NCBI GenBank assembly: GCA_020466095.1
Contig: CM035808.1
Span: forward strand, 29,958,959-30,022,958
Direction of reading: 5' to 3'
Source of the DNA: Chlorops oryzae
Lineage: Eukaryota; Arthropoda; Insecta; Diptera; Chloropidae
DNA length: 64,000 nt
Shown here: positions 33,594 through 43,579 of the stretch, piece by piece
How the letters are laid out: each line of letters starts with the position of its first letter
How positions within the stretch are numbered: position 1 is the stretch's first letter
Notes under the pieces: model-generated
What the model was told of the DNA's origin: nothing
Database searches by the model: none
What the model saw: only the letters and a program-made list of their open reading frames with translations
Program-made: the position numbers and the translations under genes

Positions 33594-34648
33594 CCCTCTA
33601 ACCTTTCACACGGCCTCCAGGCATAACTCACAAAAGTCACTTTTTGAACACATAGGTAAAGTTATATGATATCAATATAAGTATAATAGTGTTGCTAGTA
33701 CATTTGATGACATTTCCTCCTGAGACATCATATGCAAATGACGTCCAGTTTGGCGCCTATAGCCATTAGTGTGTGAGCATCCGTCAAATCAACACCGCAT
33801 TTTCTAAAAAAAAATTTGTGCTTTTCAACACAATATATCTTTTCAACCAAACAAGTTGTTACCGTTTGATAATTTTTTTTTCATAAAGGTAAGTTATCCA
33901 ACTTTAATTTCATATATGATTTGATTCGAAAAAAAATTGTTTTGTGCGAGTTTCTTGGAAAAATTGAATTATGCCTCAAGGCATAATTGTGGGTTTACGT
34001 GATATTTTTTCCCCTTGATGCAGTTGATGAAATTGATGCAGTTGCCTCAATTTCGTGAACAAATTGCTGCTGGCCTCATCAAATATAATTCGCACACTGT
34101 TGGCCGACGAAGAACTCCACGTGATCCATCATCACCTTCAACTTCACGACCATCAACTCCGGTACTTGGTCATGTTGTTCCTGTTGGTCATCGAGCCATT
34201 CATCCAGTCGCTGATGTGCGCTATGATGGCTTCAACCATCTTCCGTTTGGCTACCGAAGGCAGGTGGTAAACAACTTTGTAAAAATGCCAAATGCAAATC
34301 ACAAACTCAATGTTTTTGCAAGGTATGCAACGTACATTTGTGTTGCTCTACCTCTAAAAATTGTTTTTTTGATTATCATTCAATAAAATAATCTTTTGTT
34401 TATTTTTTTTCACATCTTAATCTCTTTTTCTAATAAAATCCATCAAAATGAAAATTTCTATCTGATTGTATTTTTTCACTTAAACCGACAATTATGCCCC
34501 GAGGCATATTTATTTTTCTCACCTGGAGGCTAAACGGTAAGGTAAATAAAAAACTAATAATGCAGAAGTGTTTAGAATGTCGTTTTTAGTCTAGAAAAAA
34601 TTATTCCGGCTCCTTTTTTGCATTATTTCAAAAAAAAAGGTTAGAGGG
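33594..34648 (+). mobile_element. Internally deleted piggyBac element
   Basis: TTAA flanks both sides (33590-33593 and 34649-34652). The ends read CCCTCTAACCTTT and AAAGGTTAGAGGG, a 13-bp perfect inverted repeat. Subterminal inverted motifs GCCTCCAGG (left) and CCTGGAGGC (right) are also present. At 1055 bp it is shorter than autonomous piggyBacs (about 2.4 kb or more) and keeps only the transposase C-terminus. Confidence 0.92.
34015..34391 (+). pseudogene. piggyBac transposase C-terminus, frameshifted
   Basis: The first frame encodes LPQFREQIAAGLI, then a Ser/Thr/Pro/Arg-rich linker and YDGFNHLPFGYRRQ. This corresponds to the region just before the cysteine-rich domain of piggyBac transposases. 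The cysteine-rich domain itself is in another frame from about 34278 (KCKSQTQCFCKVCNVHLCC), ending at the stop 34389-34391. A frameshift therefore separates the two parts, and the catalytic domain is absent. AATAAA overlaps the stop. Confidence 0.85.
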
Positions 34649-35242
34649 TTAAGTTTCATTTTTCTTTCGACATGCTCCATGTTCAGCAATTAATTAATTC
34701 CCACCGTTTGCGCCGACCAACTCCAATCCTATGTGCGCTCTGGATATCTCGGTGAAGCTTTTCCAGCTCTTCCGCCTGCCATGGACTCACACATCAACGT
34801 TTCCCGATTAAATTCGTTGACTGGATTTTCTTTTTGAATTCTCTCAAATTGTGGCTGCTGTGGGGTCATATGTGGCTGCGGTATTCACCTCCTTGGATTT
34901 CATTGCTGTCTTGGCATTCTCCATTTTTGTTTTTCAAATTAATTATTTTTGGTTGAGATTATTTTTTCTGTTTTTTGTTAGTGCGTAAGCGTAGTCAAGA
35001 GTCCATATAAATCAATGTGAAACAGGTGCTCAAAGTTTCAAGGCGTTTTATTTGGCAATCTATTTTCGAAATTAGGAAATCCATGAAATTTTCTCTCATT
35101 TTTTAAATGAATGTTCTCTTCCGAAATTTTCAGCAACACTGTTAGATATCTTGGTGAGCTATTACCGAATGAAAACCATACACGTGGGTGAAAAGAGCCA
35201 CGAATCCAATTCTAAAAGATTATTATTATCGAAAAGTGACCG

Positions 35243-36165
35243 GTTTTTATACCCAAAACTCTGTGTCGAGGATATATTGCGTTTGTGCGTATATGCGTAA
35301 CGTCCAGAACCCCTTGAGATTGACCATATCGCACACCCTCTTCTAAGGTGACACAATTTTTGACACAAAGATTTTGAGTTAACATATGGAACTTGATCAT
35401 AGTTCACCTCTCTAACTGCACGAAAAATTCTATTCCGTTCTGGTTATTATAAAAAGTTGAAATACCCCGTCAATGCCTTTCTTCTTGCTTTGATTGACAT
35501 TGCGACGCATGTTGTTTTTTGCGTTTTCTGAAAAATGAGAAATTTTGATTTGTGTCTCCTTAGAAGAGGGTGTGCGATATGTATAAATAGAAATGATCAG
35601 TGTCACCACGGGATTCGATCAAGCAATGTCTCTCTGTCTGTATACAGCTTTATTATCAAAGAAATTTAGATATCTTGACTAAAATCGGTATGCATGTTGG
35701 TGGAGACATGCTTTAAGTATGAGGGGAAAATGGAGTATATCGGAACATTTTAAAGGGTACCTCCAGTACTGGGGTCTGTTATGAAAATCACAAAAACTGC
35801 CTGACTTTTTTGAAATATTTCGATCAAATTTGATATCTGGAGGCATAAAATGTAATTTCTAAATATTAGAAAATAGGCGTGGAAAAAATCAGTTTTTCGA
35901 ATATTCAAAATAAATTTCTTTTATAATCGTAGAAGTTCTCCACAAAAATTCACCTAAAGAGTCGATGTTTGAGGGTACCTTCCAGGGTAGTTCCAGGGTC
36001 TGCCACAAAAATAGCAAAAATTGCTCAAACATAAGAATCTTTGGAGATATTTCAATGATATTTTGAAATCGGGATTATATTTAAGTCTCCGATTTAAAAA
36101 TATACCTATAGGTAACTCTTTATCTGTGTCGGGTATTGTATTGTCAGCTTGGCCTGACTTTCGTG
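35243..36165 (+). repeat. mini-me-like repeat with nested MITE
   Basis: It begins TTTTTATACCCAAAACTCTG, continues with CGAGGATATATTGCGTTTGT and, after the MITE, GAAATGATCAGTGTCACC and a short TCTGTCTG tract. It ends near GGGTATTGTATTGTC. The same order of blocks is found at 46289-47142. The MITE 35329-35577 interrupts it. Confidence 0.72.
35329..35577. mobile_element. TA-flanked MITE, copy B (uninterrupted)
   Basis: Left TCGCACACCCTCTTCTAAGG and right CCTTAGAAGAGGGTGTGCGA are perfect inverted repeats, with TA at 35327-35328 and 35578-35579. It is the intact counterpart of 17-393 and preserves the empty hAT target site. Confidence 0.9.
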
Positions 36166-36878
36166 ACCAACTGTACCGATTTTTCCGTTATTGTACCGAA
36201 TTTGGAGCCAAGATACCGGTGTACCGAAGCGTAGGTTCTATAATACACTTACTGTTTTTTTTTTGTTTTTTTTTGCTTTGAAAATAGCTCAAAATAATTT
36301 ATATCGTATGAATAATTTCTCAAACCCCCTCCCCCATTCCTTTTATTTAGAAAACTTATTCATCTTTGTAAAACAAAGTCAGCGAAAATATGAATTTTTA
36401 TTTAAGACGAATTATTTTTTCTTTCTTAAATTGTTCAGAATTTTTCGAAATTTTGCAAGAAAGTTTAAACTTTAAAGCAATTTAAATTTTTCCAAGAATT
36501 CCTGCGTTAATCGGTTTTAACAAAGTCTGAAAGTGTTCGCTACTCTGATGGAGACAGTGTGTTTTGATCCAGGTCAGTTTAAAGTTTCTGGCACAACGAA
36601 TGATTTGAATGACTTTGATATTTACGACGTAAAATTTGAACAGAATTTTGACTCCAGTTCGTAAAAGTTCTTGATTAATGAAGCAAATTCTTTTATTTGA
36701 TTTCGCTAGATTCGCTACCGGATCATTTTAAATTTATATTGAAAAGTGAGGCCGAGAATTAAGATGAGAAGCTTTTGCCTTTTACTCATGTGTTTATCAC
36801 GTAAACCGTTTAATATTTCAGTTCCTTCTCTAAAATGAAGTCCTAGCCCTATGAATGGAGAAAGTCGGCGATTGTGCC

Positions 36879-37053
36879 TTAATTGGCTAAGATGCCAATT
36901 AATGCAGGGAGAGGCCATGGGTTCGACTCCCAGCTGAGGTCTTGGATGATTGTGTCGTTTTTTAGTTTCACTTTTCCCATTATAAGTGTTATCACAATGG
37001 GCCAATTTGGTGCCTAAGTGTGTCACCCTTGGTTGCAGCAACACTAACCTAAC
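36879..37053 (+). mobile_element. tRNA-derived SINE with CTAACC tail, copy 3
   Basis: It has an A-box-like GCCTTAATTGGCTAAGATG and B box GGGTTCGACTCCC. The body TTTCCCATTATAAGTGTTAT is like copy 1, followed by GCCTAAGTGTGTCACCC and ACTAACCTAACC. No clear target duplication was seen. Confidence 0.78.
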
Positions 37054-37085
37054 CAAACCTTTCCTTCGAGTCTCCTTGATGATTA

Positions 37086-37256
37086 GGGAACGTGTCCAAA
37101 CTACGTGACCCTTTTAGGGGCGGCAGGGGGGTCCTGAAAGTACTACACTTGGACAAATTGGTCACTTAAATTATTCTACGGATTGTCACCGAGGGGGGGG
37201 GGGGGAGGGGGGTAAAAAGTAGTAAAAAATGGTTCACGTAGTTTGGACACGTTCCC
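37086..37256. mobile_element. PIF/Harbinger-type MITE, TSD TTA
   Basis: The terminal inverted repeat is perfect for 23 bp (left GGGAACGTGTCCAAACTACG). The flanking 3-bp duplication is TTA (37083-37085, 37257-37259), and starting with GGG next to TTA fits PIF/Harbinger. The 171-bp element includes a run of 14 G at about 37193-37206. Confidence 0.9.
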
Positions 37257-37507
37257 TTAAGTCAAAAATTATTCTAAGATAATTTTTTTTTTTTTTTTTG
37301 TTGAATGGTCGAAATGATGCACTTTTGAAGTAGGGTGAAATACAGTCTTACATGACTCAGCCAAATGTTTCCATATTTTTTGTGGAATTATTTAAAAAAA
37401 ACTATACGAATGAATGAGGTGAAGATAAACCTTATTTTAATAACTGTTTGGAATGTGAACTCATTAACATTTTGTAGAACTGCCGCAAGTTCCAACAGGT
37501 ACATTTA

Positions 37508-37515
37508 TATATAAA
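37508..37515 (+). promoter_or_regulatory. TATA box of SVWC gene 4, with Inr-like TCAGGA
   Basis: TATATAAA at 37508-37515 is followed by TCAGGA with its A at 37538, 30 nt downstream. This spacing is typical of a Drosophila-type core promoter. It puts initiation downstream of the ATGs at 37526 and 37532, which decides the translation start for this gene. Confidence 0.65.
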
Positions 37516-37576
37516 TAGATATAATATGAGCATGGTCAGGAATTGTTCGAAAGCTATCTTATTGAAATATTTAAGC

Positions 37577-38630
37577 ATGTGGCAAGCGGTTTTTTTTCTC
37601 GCGCCTATCTTCACTTTAGCACAGTACGAAGAGTACAAGAATTACAATTCAGCCGTCACCACAGTTGGGGTTGAACCATCAACAGCATCGACACCATTGC
37701 ATTATCGGCCAGATTCGCTATCATGCATGCGTTTTCATCAAGCCAGTAAGCTTTATTTTAAATAAAGAATGTTTTCTTGTAATTGAATCCTTATAAATTT
37801 TAGTAAAGAATAATATTGCCGAGTGCAAAAAATCCCATATTCTTCATAAAACTTCCTATTGCAGTTTTTGGTGCGATGGCAGTTATTTGAGGTAGATCAA
37901 AACTTCAATTAGTATCCTTGCTTCGTTTTATTTCTAAAATTTTCATTTCATTTATTTCCCCTTAGAATTGAAAATTGTCACAGACATGATCACAATAGCT
38001 CGGTGTTTCCATTATGTGACGATTTAGTTTGCAGAGAAGCTAATTCGCCGGGTAAGTCGACAACAAAAATGCCCTCTTTTTTTTTTATCATAATATATAG
38101 AGCCAGGCCCGTAGAGAGGACTTTCAAGAACGAGGAGAATTTTAACGTCGGCAGACTTCTGGATTGATGCGAAAAAATTAAAAAAGCACCTTCAGAGATG
38201 GTAAAACATAAGGGATCCCACAAAGTCCTTTAAAAAAATGTTGGGACCCTAGCTGATAAGTTGAGGTAAAAGCCTCGGCAATTGTTAAAAGTGCGCCCAA
38301 AGGAGCTCCCACAGCATCATTCTTTCAAGGAAATTCCTCGCATGTTGTGGACTTTTTCATTTTTCATTGGCAGGGATCTAGTCTTTTCTTTTAACTCCTC
38401 TCTACATGGCTGCTTACAGTGCTTTCTGATAGTCGTGTTGAGTCACTGAAAGAAACTTTTTATTTGCATATTAAAAAAGGGACTTTTTATGACGACAGAC
38501 GGCAAAAGATTCGCCATATTTTATATTAAAAAATGTCCTTATATTTTTTCTTGTAGACTTCCCAGGTGCATATTGCAATGAGTTGCCTGTAAATGAACAT
38601 TACGTGACGACTTCTGATTCGATATTTTAG
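37577..38630 (+). CDS. Divergent SVWC-like secreted protein 4, 4 exons
   Basis: Exons are 37577-37745, 37804-37891, 37966-38051 and 38557-38630, with introns of phase 1, 2 and 1; total 417 nt, 138 residues. The start was chosen because the TATA/Inr lies over the ATGs at 37526 and 37532, and because ATG 37577 begins a clean signal peptide (MWQAVFFLAPIFTLA). If transcription starts further upstream, 17 residues would be added. A Ser/Thr-rich linker follows. Cysteines are at 50, 64, 76, 80, 90, 103, 108 and 121. The 76-80-90 spacing and a phase-2 intron four codons before Cys90 match the other SVWC genes, but the Cys-Cys pair is absent and a fourth exon adds Cys121. Exon 1 is 169 nt, equal to gene 3. 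Homology is inferred from architecture; the function is unknown. Confidence 0.75.
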
Positions 38631-38686
38631 ACATTCTTTCAGTTGTCTGTCTTTGTACGATTTTCTCGGCAAATAACTAAAACTAA

Positions 38687-38692
38687 AATAAA
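38687..38692 (+). promoter_or_regulatory. Polyadenylation signal of SVWC gene 4
   Basis: AATAAA lies 57 bp downstream of the stop codon. Confidence 0.6.
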
Positions 38693-38879
38693 ATAATTGA
38701 TGCTCGAAGAATTTTGGTTTTCTTTACATCTTCTTATCCATTTTGCTTCAGGTCAGTTGTAGTCCACGAAGAGGATTAAATAAGAAATAATAAATAAATT
38801 AAAAAATCGAGATGAATCGTATTAACCAATTGCATTATATTCGTATCTGTATATCTACTGAATAATGAAAAAATTTCGT

Positions 38880-39745
38880 TAACTTCATATTTCAAATAAA
38901 ATGAAAAAAATGGAATTTTAGAAAATAAAAATTTCTCAAAAGCTTTCAAAAAATTCCGATCTTCGACGTCGCATATTTGTTGCAAAACTGCCCGATCGCA
39001 TTTTGAAATATTCTATTCGTCTACAAATTGGAGTGACTTTATTTAAAAAAATTTTAGCTTAATATTCTTAAATATGTGACAGCTTCCTTTTTATGAGACA
39101 GCAATAAAATGGCACTAAAATAAAATACTCTATTCTCGTCTCGAAAAACTTTCTAAGTTGAAGTTGACAGCGGAAGTGTGAAATAGAAGATAATGCCTTC
39201 GTGGGATCACAGCTTTAGAAAATATAGAGATTTGTATGCAAATTGAAAAAAAAATTTTTCCCCAATAGAAATGAAAATTTTTTTTTATAAATCTTACATC
39301 AAAAAAGATTATTGAAAATCAATTAGTCTTGTTATCGCGTCAACCATTTCAAATCAAACGTAATCAGGATAAGAAATTTGATTACCCAGCAAACATTTGG
39401 AGTCCTAAATGTGTCATTTGTGAATCCTTATTCGGATTGCGAGCCCTCATAATGAGATCATTTGGGAGTCCAAAATGAACCTGCCTCCCTTCTTGTGAAG
39501 GTCGTCCTATATGAGTCCGAAATCATATACCGAAGGAGCTCATATTAGAGTCGTATAAGACTCTTATTTCACCTGATATAAGAATCATATAAGACGTATT
39601 TATAATTTCAAATATTTTAATTTTTTCAATGTTTATTTCTCGTCCCTCTGTGGGATTTGAACCTCGGAAACCTCACTTTCTTGTCTTACCCATCGACGCC
39701 GTGTTTGCCAAATCAAAATCGTATTATTTGTTTCGTTTATACGTA
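38880..39745. repeat. Duplicated segment, copy 1 (ends at mariner fragment)
   Basis: This segment and 40160-41024 are direct copies about 1.28 kb apart. The 39350-39745 portion is nearly identical to 40625-41024; the earlier portion is more diverged with small indels. The copy stops exactly where a mariner end begins (TA at 39744-39745). Confidence 0.85.
39385..39745. mobile_element. CCCAGCAAACAT MITE, truncated copy
   Basis: It begins CCCAGCAAACATTTGGAGTC after TA and matches the full copy at 40664-41128 until the mariner junction. On the minus strand a B-box-like GGTTCAAATCCC is visible at about 39649-39663. Confidence 0.75.
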
Positions 39746-40150
39746 ACAGGTTGGCTGATAAGTCCCCGGTCTAACAAAGAAAAACACATTTTATTGTCAA
39801 AATTCGTTTTTATTATTCAACATAGTTCCCTTCAAGAGTGATACAACGATTATAACGACCTTCCAATTTTTTGATACCATTTTGGTAGTACTCCTTCGGT
39901 TTTGCCTCAAAATAGGCCTCAGTTTCGGCGATCACCTCTATCAATTGCAGCACAAATTTTTTCCCTGCGAGCATCCTTTTGAGTGTCTGAGAACAAAAAA
40001 AGTTCGCTGGGTGCCAGATCTGGAGAATACGGTGAGTGGGGAAAGCAATTCAGAAGCCCAATTCATGAATTTTCCACGTTCTAATGATTGTGACGTGCTT
40101 TCTTGATGGAAAAATTTTTCGTTCTTCATATGTGTCAAATAAAATGTGAC
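39746..40150 (-). pseudogene. 3' half of a decayed mariner (DD34D) transposon
   Basis: The outer end ACAGGTTGGCTGATAAGTCC abuts TA and matches the ends of irritans/rosa-type mariners. On the minus strand, broken frames encode TWKIHELGF, then PYSPDLAPS, and finally AETEAYFEAKPKEYYQNG and KKLEGRYNRC with a stop near the end. This is the C-terminal part of a mariner transposase. The 5' half and other terminus are missing, and it abuts the second copy of the duplicated segment. Confidence 0.87.
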
Positions 40151-40663
40151 ATAATGGCCAATATTTAGAAAATAAAATATTTCTCGAAAAGCTTTTCAAA
40201 AAATTCCGATCATTCGATATCGAATTTGTTGCCATCAAACTGCCCGATCGCATTTTAATATCCAGTATCTTACAAATTGGAGTGACTTTATTTAAAAAAA
40301 TTTCTAGTCGCTTCATACTTCTTCAATTGGATCAGCGTGCTTGATTAGAGCATTTATCAATTACATATCGAGAAAAAATATTGAAATACTCTATTACATC
40401 GTTCGAAAACCCTAAGAATATGAACAGCGGAATGTTTTTGTAAATAGTAAGATAATGGCACTTCGTTGGGACAAGCTTTTAATAAATATATAGAGATTTG
40501 TATCAAAGTTCTTCATATTTTAAACATGCTAAATTTTTCCCCAATAGAAATGGAAATTTTTTTTTATAAATCTTACATCAAAATAGATTATTGACAATTA
40601 ATTAGTCTTGCTATCGCGTCAACCATTTCAAATCAAACGTAATCAGGATAAGAAATTTGATTA

Positions 40664-41128
40664 CCCAGCAAACATTTGGAGTCCTAAATGTGTCATTTGT
40701 GAATCCTTATCCGGAGTTGGAGCCCTCATAATGAGATCATTTGGGAGTCCAAAATGAACCTGCCTCCCTTCTTGAGAAGGTCGTCCTATATGAGTCCGAA
40801 ATCATATACCGAAGGAGCCCATATTAAAGTCGTATAAGACTCTTATTTCCGCTGATATAAGAATCATATAAGACGTATTTATAATTTCAAATATTTTGAT
40901 TTTTTTCAATGTTTATTTCTCGTCCCTCTGTGGGAGTTGAACCTCGGAAACCTCACTTTCTTGTCTTACCCATCGACGCCGTGTTTGCCAAATCAAAATC
41001 GTATAATTTGTTTCGTTTATACGTACCCAAGTTTAAAGTCAAATTAAATTTTTTTAAATTTTTCTACATATTTCAGACGCTTTTCGGACTCACATTTCTG
41101 AGCCGATTATATGTATATGTTTGCTGGG
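40664..41128. mobile_element. CCCAGCAAACAT MITE, full copy
   Basis: Ends CCCAGCAAACAT and ATGTTTGCTGGG are inverted, with TA at 40662-40663 and 41129-41130. It is 465 bp. The minus strand has a tRNA-like B box (GAGGTTCAACTCCC) near 40930. A third, inverted partial copy is at 41790-41985. Confidence 0.78.
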
Positions 41129-41789
41129 TAGGTAAGTCCCATCGCGTTAGTCCGGGTGGCCGGAGCGGGTGTTTCGCTAATTGGTTTGCTTTTAAAATTT
41201 CAAATTCAATTAGATGTAACGTGTAGCCATTTAAAGCATTGAAGGTCTATGGGCGAAAGTTCCATTTACACAGTGTACTATGTTCTGCATTAACCTCTTT
41301 GGGCTATTTTTCTTTCCTTATGGCCGTACATTTCTTGTCCGCAAACAGCTTAGACAGCGTTATGAAAACTGATAATGACGCGCGAAATGGCGCACATCAG
41401 AACTAATTAGTTGGGCTTCTGTTTTCTCTATTCTCTTTTGCGTTTTAAATAGGATGATTTTTTTTCATCCTTCCTTTTCTTCGATGATGTTGGAGAGTTG
41501 CCCACGAGTTCGAGCATAAGACGATGAAAGATTGAGTCTTTGAGCCTTATAAATAATGACAAGCTTGTAGTCCTTTTTTTTTGTGTCTGCTTTTTTCGGG
41601 ATTCCCCTACACAGAGTTGTTTAAAAAAAGTGTTTTTCCACGATGCCAAATTTTTTTTTTTTTTTTTGTGAGCTAGTGTAATTTCAAATATTCTTGAACG
41701 ATAAATATTTCAATCTCACAATCCAGTGAAGACGTTTTTTTTTAAAACCTACGATTATAAATATCACTCAAAATTGTTGAGTTTTTTAA

Positions 41790-41985
41790 ACTCATGAGTC
41801 TTATTTGACTCTAATATGGGCGCCTTTGGTATATGATTTCGAACTCATATAGGACGATCTTAGCAAGAAGTGAAATTCGTTCATTTTGGACTCCCAAATG
41901 ATCTCATTATGAGGGCTCGCACTCCGAATAATGATTCACAAATGACACATTTAGGACTCCAAATGTTTTCTTGTATTGTCCCATA
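41790..41985 (-). repeat. Inverted partial copy of the CCCAGCAAACAT MITE
   Basis: Read on the minus strand it reproduces CATTTGGAGTCCTAAATGTG, CTCATAATGAGATCATTTGG and GTCCTATATGAGT from the element at 40664-41128. Confidence 0.8.
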
Positions 41986-43367
41986 TTTTCAACGGTTTCC
42001 ATTAATCAACAATAACACTACACCCATAAAAATATGAAATTCACTAACCCATTAACAGCCGCTGTAACCCAAACAGGTACAACCGAATGGTCGTCAAAAG
42101 ATACGCATTCATACAATTTCCTGCGCCGAATCTATCCCAGCGTGTTGAAATTACACCAAAACGAAACGATCAACCCAAAGATACTTGTTTAAAGCATTTC
42201 AAACGCTTGCTCGCGACCTTAACCCATTTACGCCGCCTATACCATATAAACGACACCATTTTAAACTTCCATGAAAAGTATACTGTTGCTATTAGAGTGA
42301 GGTTGCTGGTTTCAACAGAACTGGTTTGAAGGATTACGTTTTTGTGTTTTTTTCTCCGGCGTGAATGGATTGAGTTTTTTTTTTTTACTTTACTTTGCAA
42401 TTTTTTAAAGGACACGTTCGATTTGGCGAACTTTCATCTCTGCTTTCATTTTGGTTGCACCTTTTTCCCTTCGCTTTAGCTTTAATCTCTAATGGTGTTT
42501 ATGTGAAGTTTTTTTTTTTCTCTCAATTGTTCATACAAAATCATTTCCCGTTTATAGCATATTTTAAAGTTTTCCTTATCTCATTTCTTTTCGGTGCGAC
42601 ATTTTCTTCGCCATTTTCCATTTACTCCCATTTTGTGTCAGCGACATTTGTCATTCCTTTTTTCTCTCTGTCTATTTTACACTTTAGTTTTTATTGCTGC
42701 ACTGGGACACTCAACGTGAAGACGGAACGTTTACGCAACCATTTGCAGTCCTGTGCACCTATCCTTATGCTTCTATCTATGTTCAAGGATAGCTATAAAT
42801 TTGATTTTAATAAGCGTCTTGATAAAACTCTCACAACAGTTTTAGTCCCAATTGCAGTACACTTTAACTTTCAGGTTTACTGCATCGTGTCCTTAGCCGA
42901 AGAATAAAACATTTTTGCTCACTTACTGCTTTCGCCCTGTCTCTTTCTCTACGAGAAGAAACGACAACAGACGCCATTGCAGTAAATCTTTCGTGGAATT
43001 TTTGCAACGCTTATCACCGCATTCATCAATACTGTGAAACGTCGATATACATTCCCCAAATAAGCATCTCTCGTTTCGCTCAGTATTCTCGAGCTGATTA
43101 ATGTCCTTCGTCTATAGTTGTTTTTTTTCATTAGGTTTTTTTTAGAAAGCGATCGATAAAGGTTTCACTGTACTTGTACTTTTGAATTGTTATCTGGCAG
43201 GTATGAACTTGCGAGCATATTTAGTTTGGTTCAGTGGCGTCCTTAAGGGTTCGCCAACGTACCTCACATCGTACCTCGACCTCACATGCGACTTCCCTAA
43301 AATACGGCCGAACTAGCAAAATAGGCCGAAAATTGTTAAATTCTTACCTATTTTAGGGCAGAATATT
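41986..43367. other. Unassigned intergenic sequence
   Basis: No gene is supported. A 170-codon plus-strand frame at 42395-42907 is very rich in Phe, Leu and Ser because of T-rich DNA and resembles no family. Ends at 42223 and 42376 (CCCATTTACGCCG and CGGCGTGAATGG) are loosely inverted and may be an old piggyBac-like MITE. Confidence 0.5.
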
Positions 43368-43579
43368 CAGGGGTGTCACAGAATCCGATAAATATCGGAA
43401 TCGGAATTAAAACTGATCGAAATTTCATACAGAATTTAAAAATTTTGTTGTTTTTGGTTTTGAATCGGAACTATTATCGGTACAGAACCATATTTTATCC
43501 GGCTGTCTATGAAATATGTAACATATATATGAAAATTCAGTCCAATTCCGACAGCTCTCGGATTCTGTAACAGCCCGGA
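43368..43579. mobile_element. Candidate MITE, CAGGGGTGTCACAGAATC ends
   Basis: Left GGGGTGTCACAGAATCCGA and right TCGGATTCTGTAACAGCCC are inverted with few mismatches. No convincing target duplication remains. The interior repeats AATCGGA-type motifs. Confidence 0.6.

Noticed and set aside
42223..42376. Degenerate piggyBac-like MITE
   Set aside because: CCCATTTACGCCG and CGGCGTGAATGG are loosely inverted, but TTAA is present only on the left (TTGA on the right) and no copy is seen elsewhere.
42395..42907. 170-codon plus-strand ORF
   Set aside because: The DNA is T-rich and the protein Phe/Ser/Leu-rich with no ordered transmembrane pattern or family match; likely chance.
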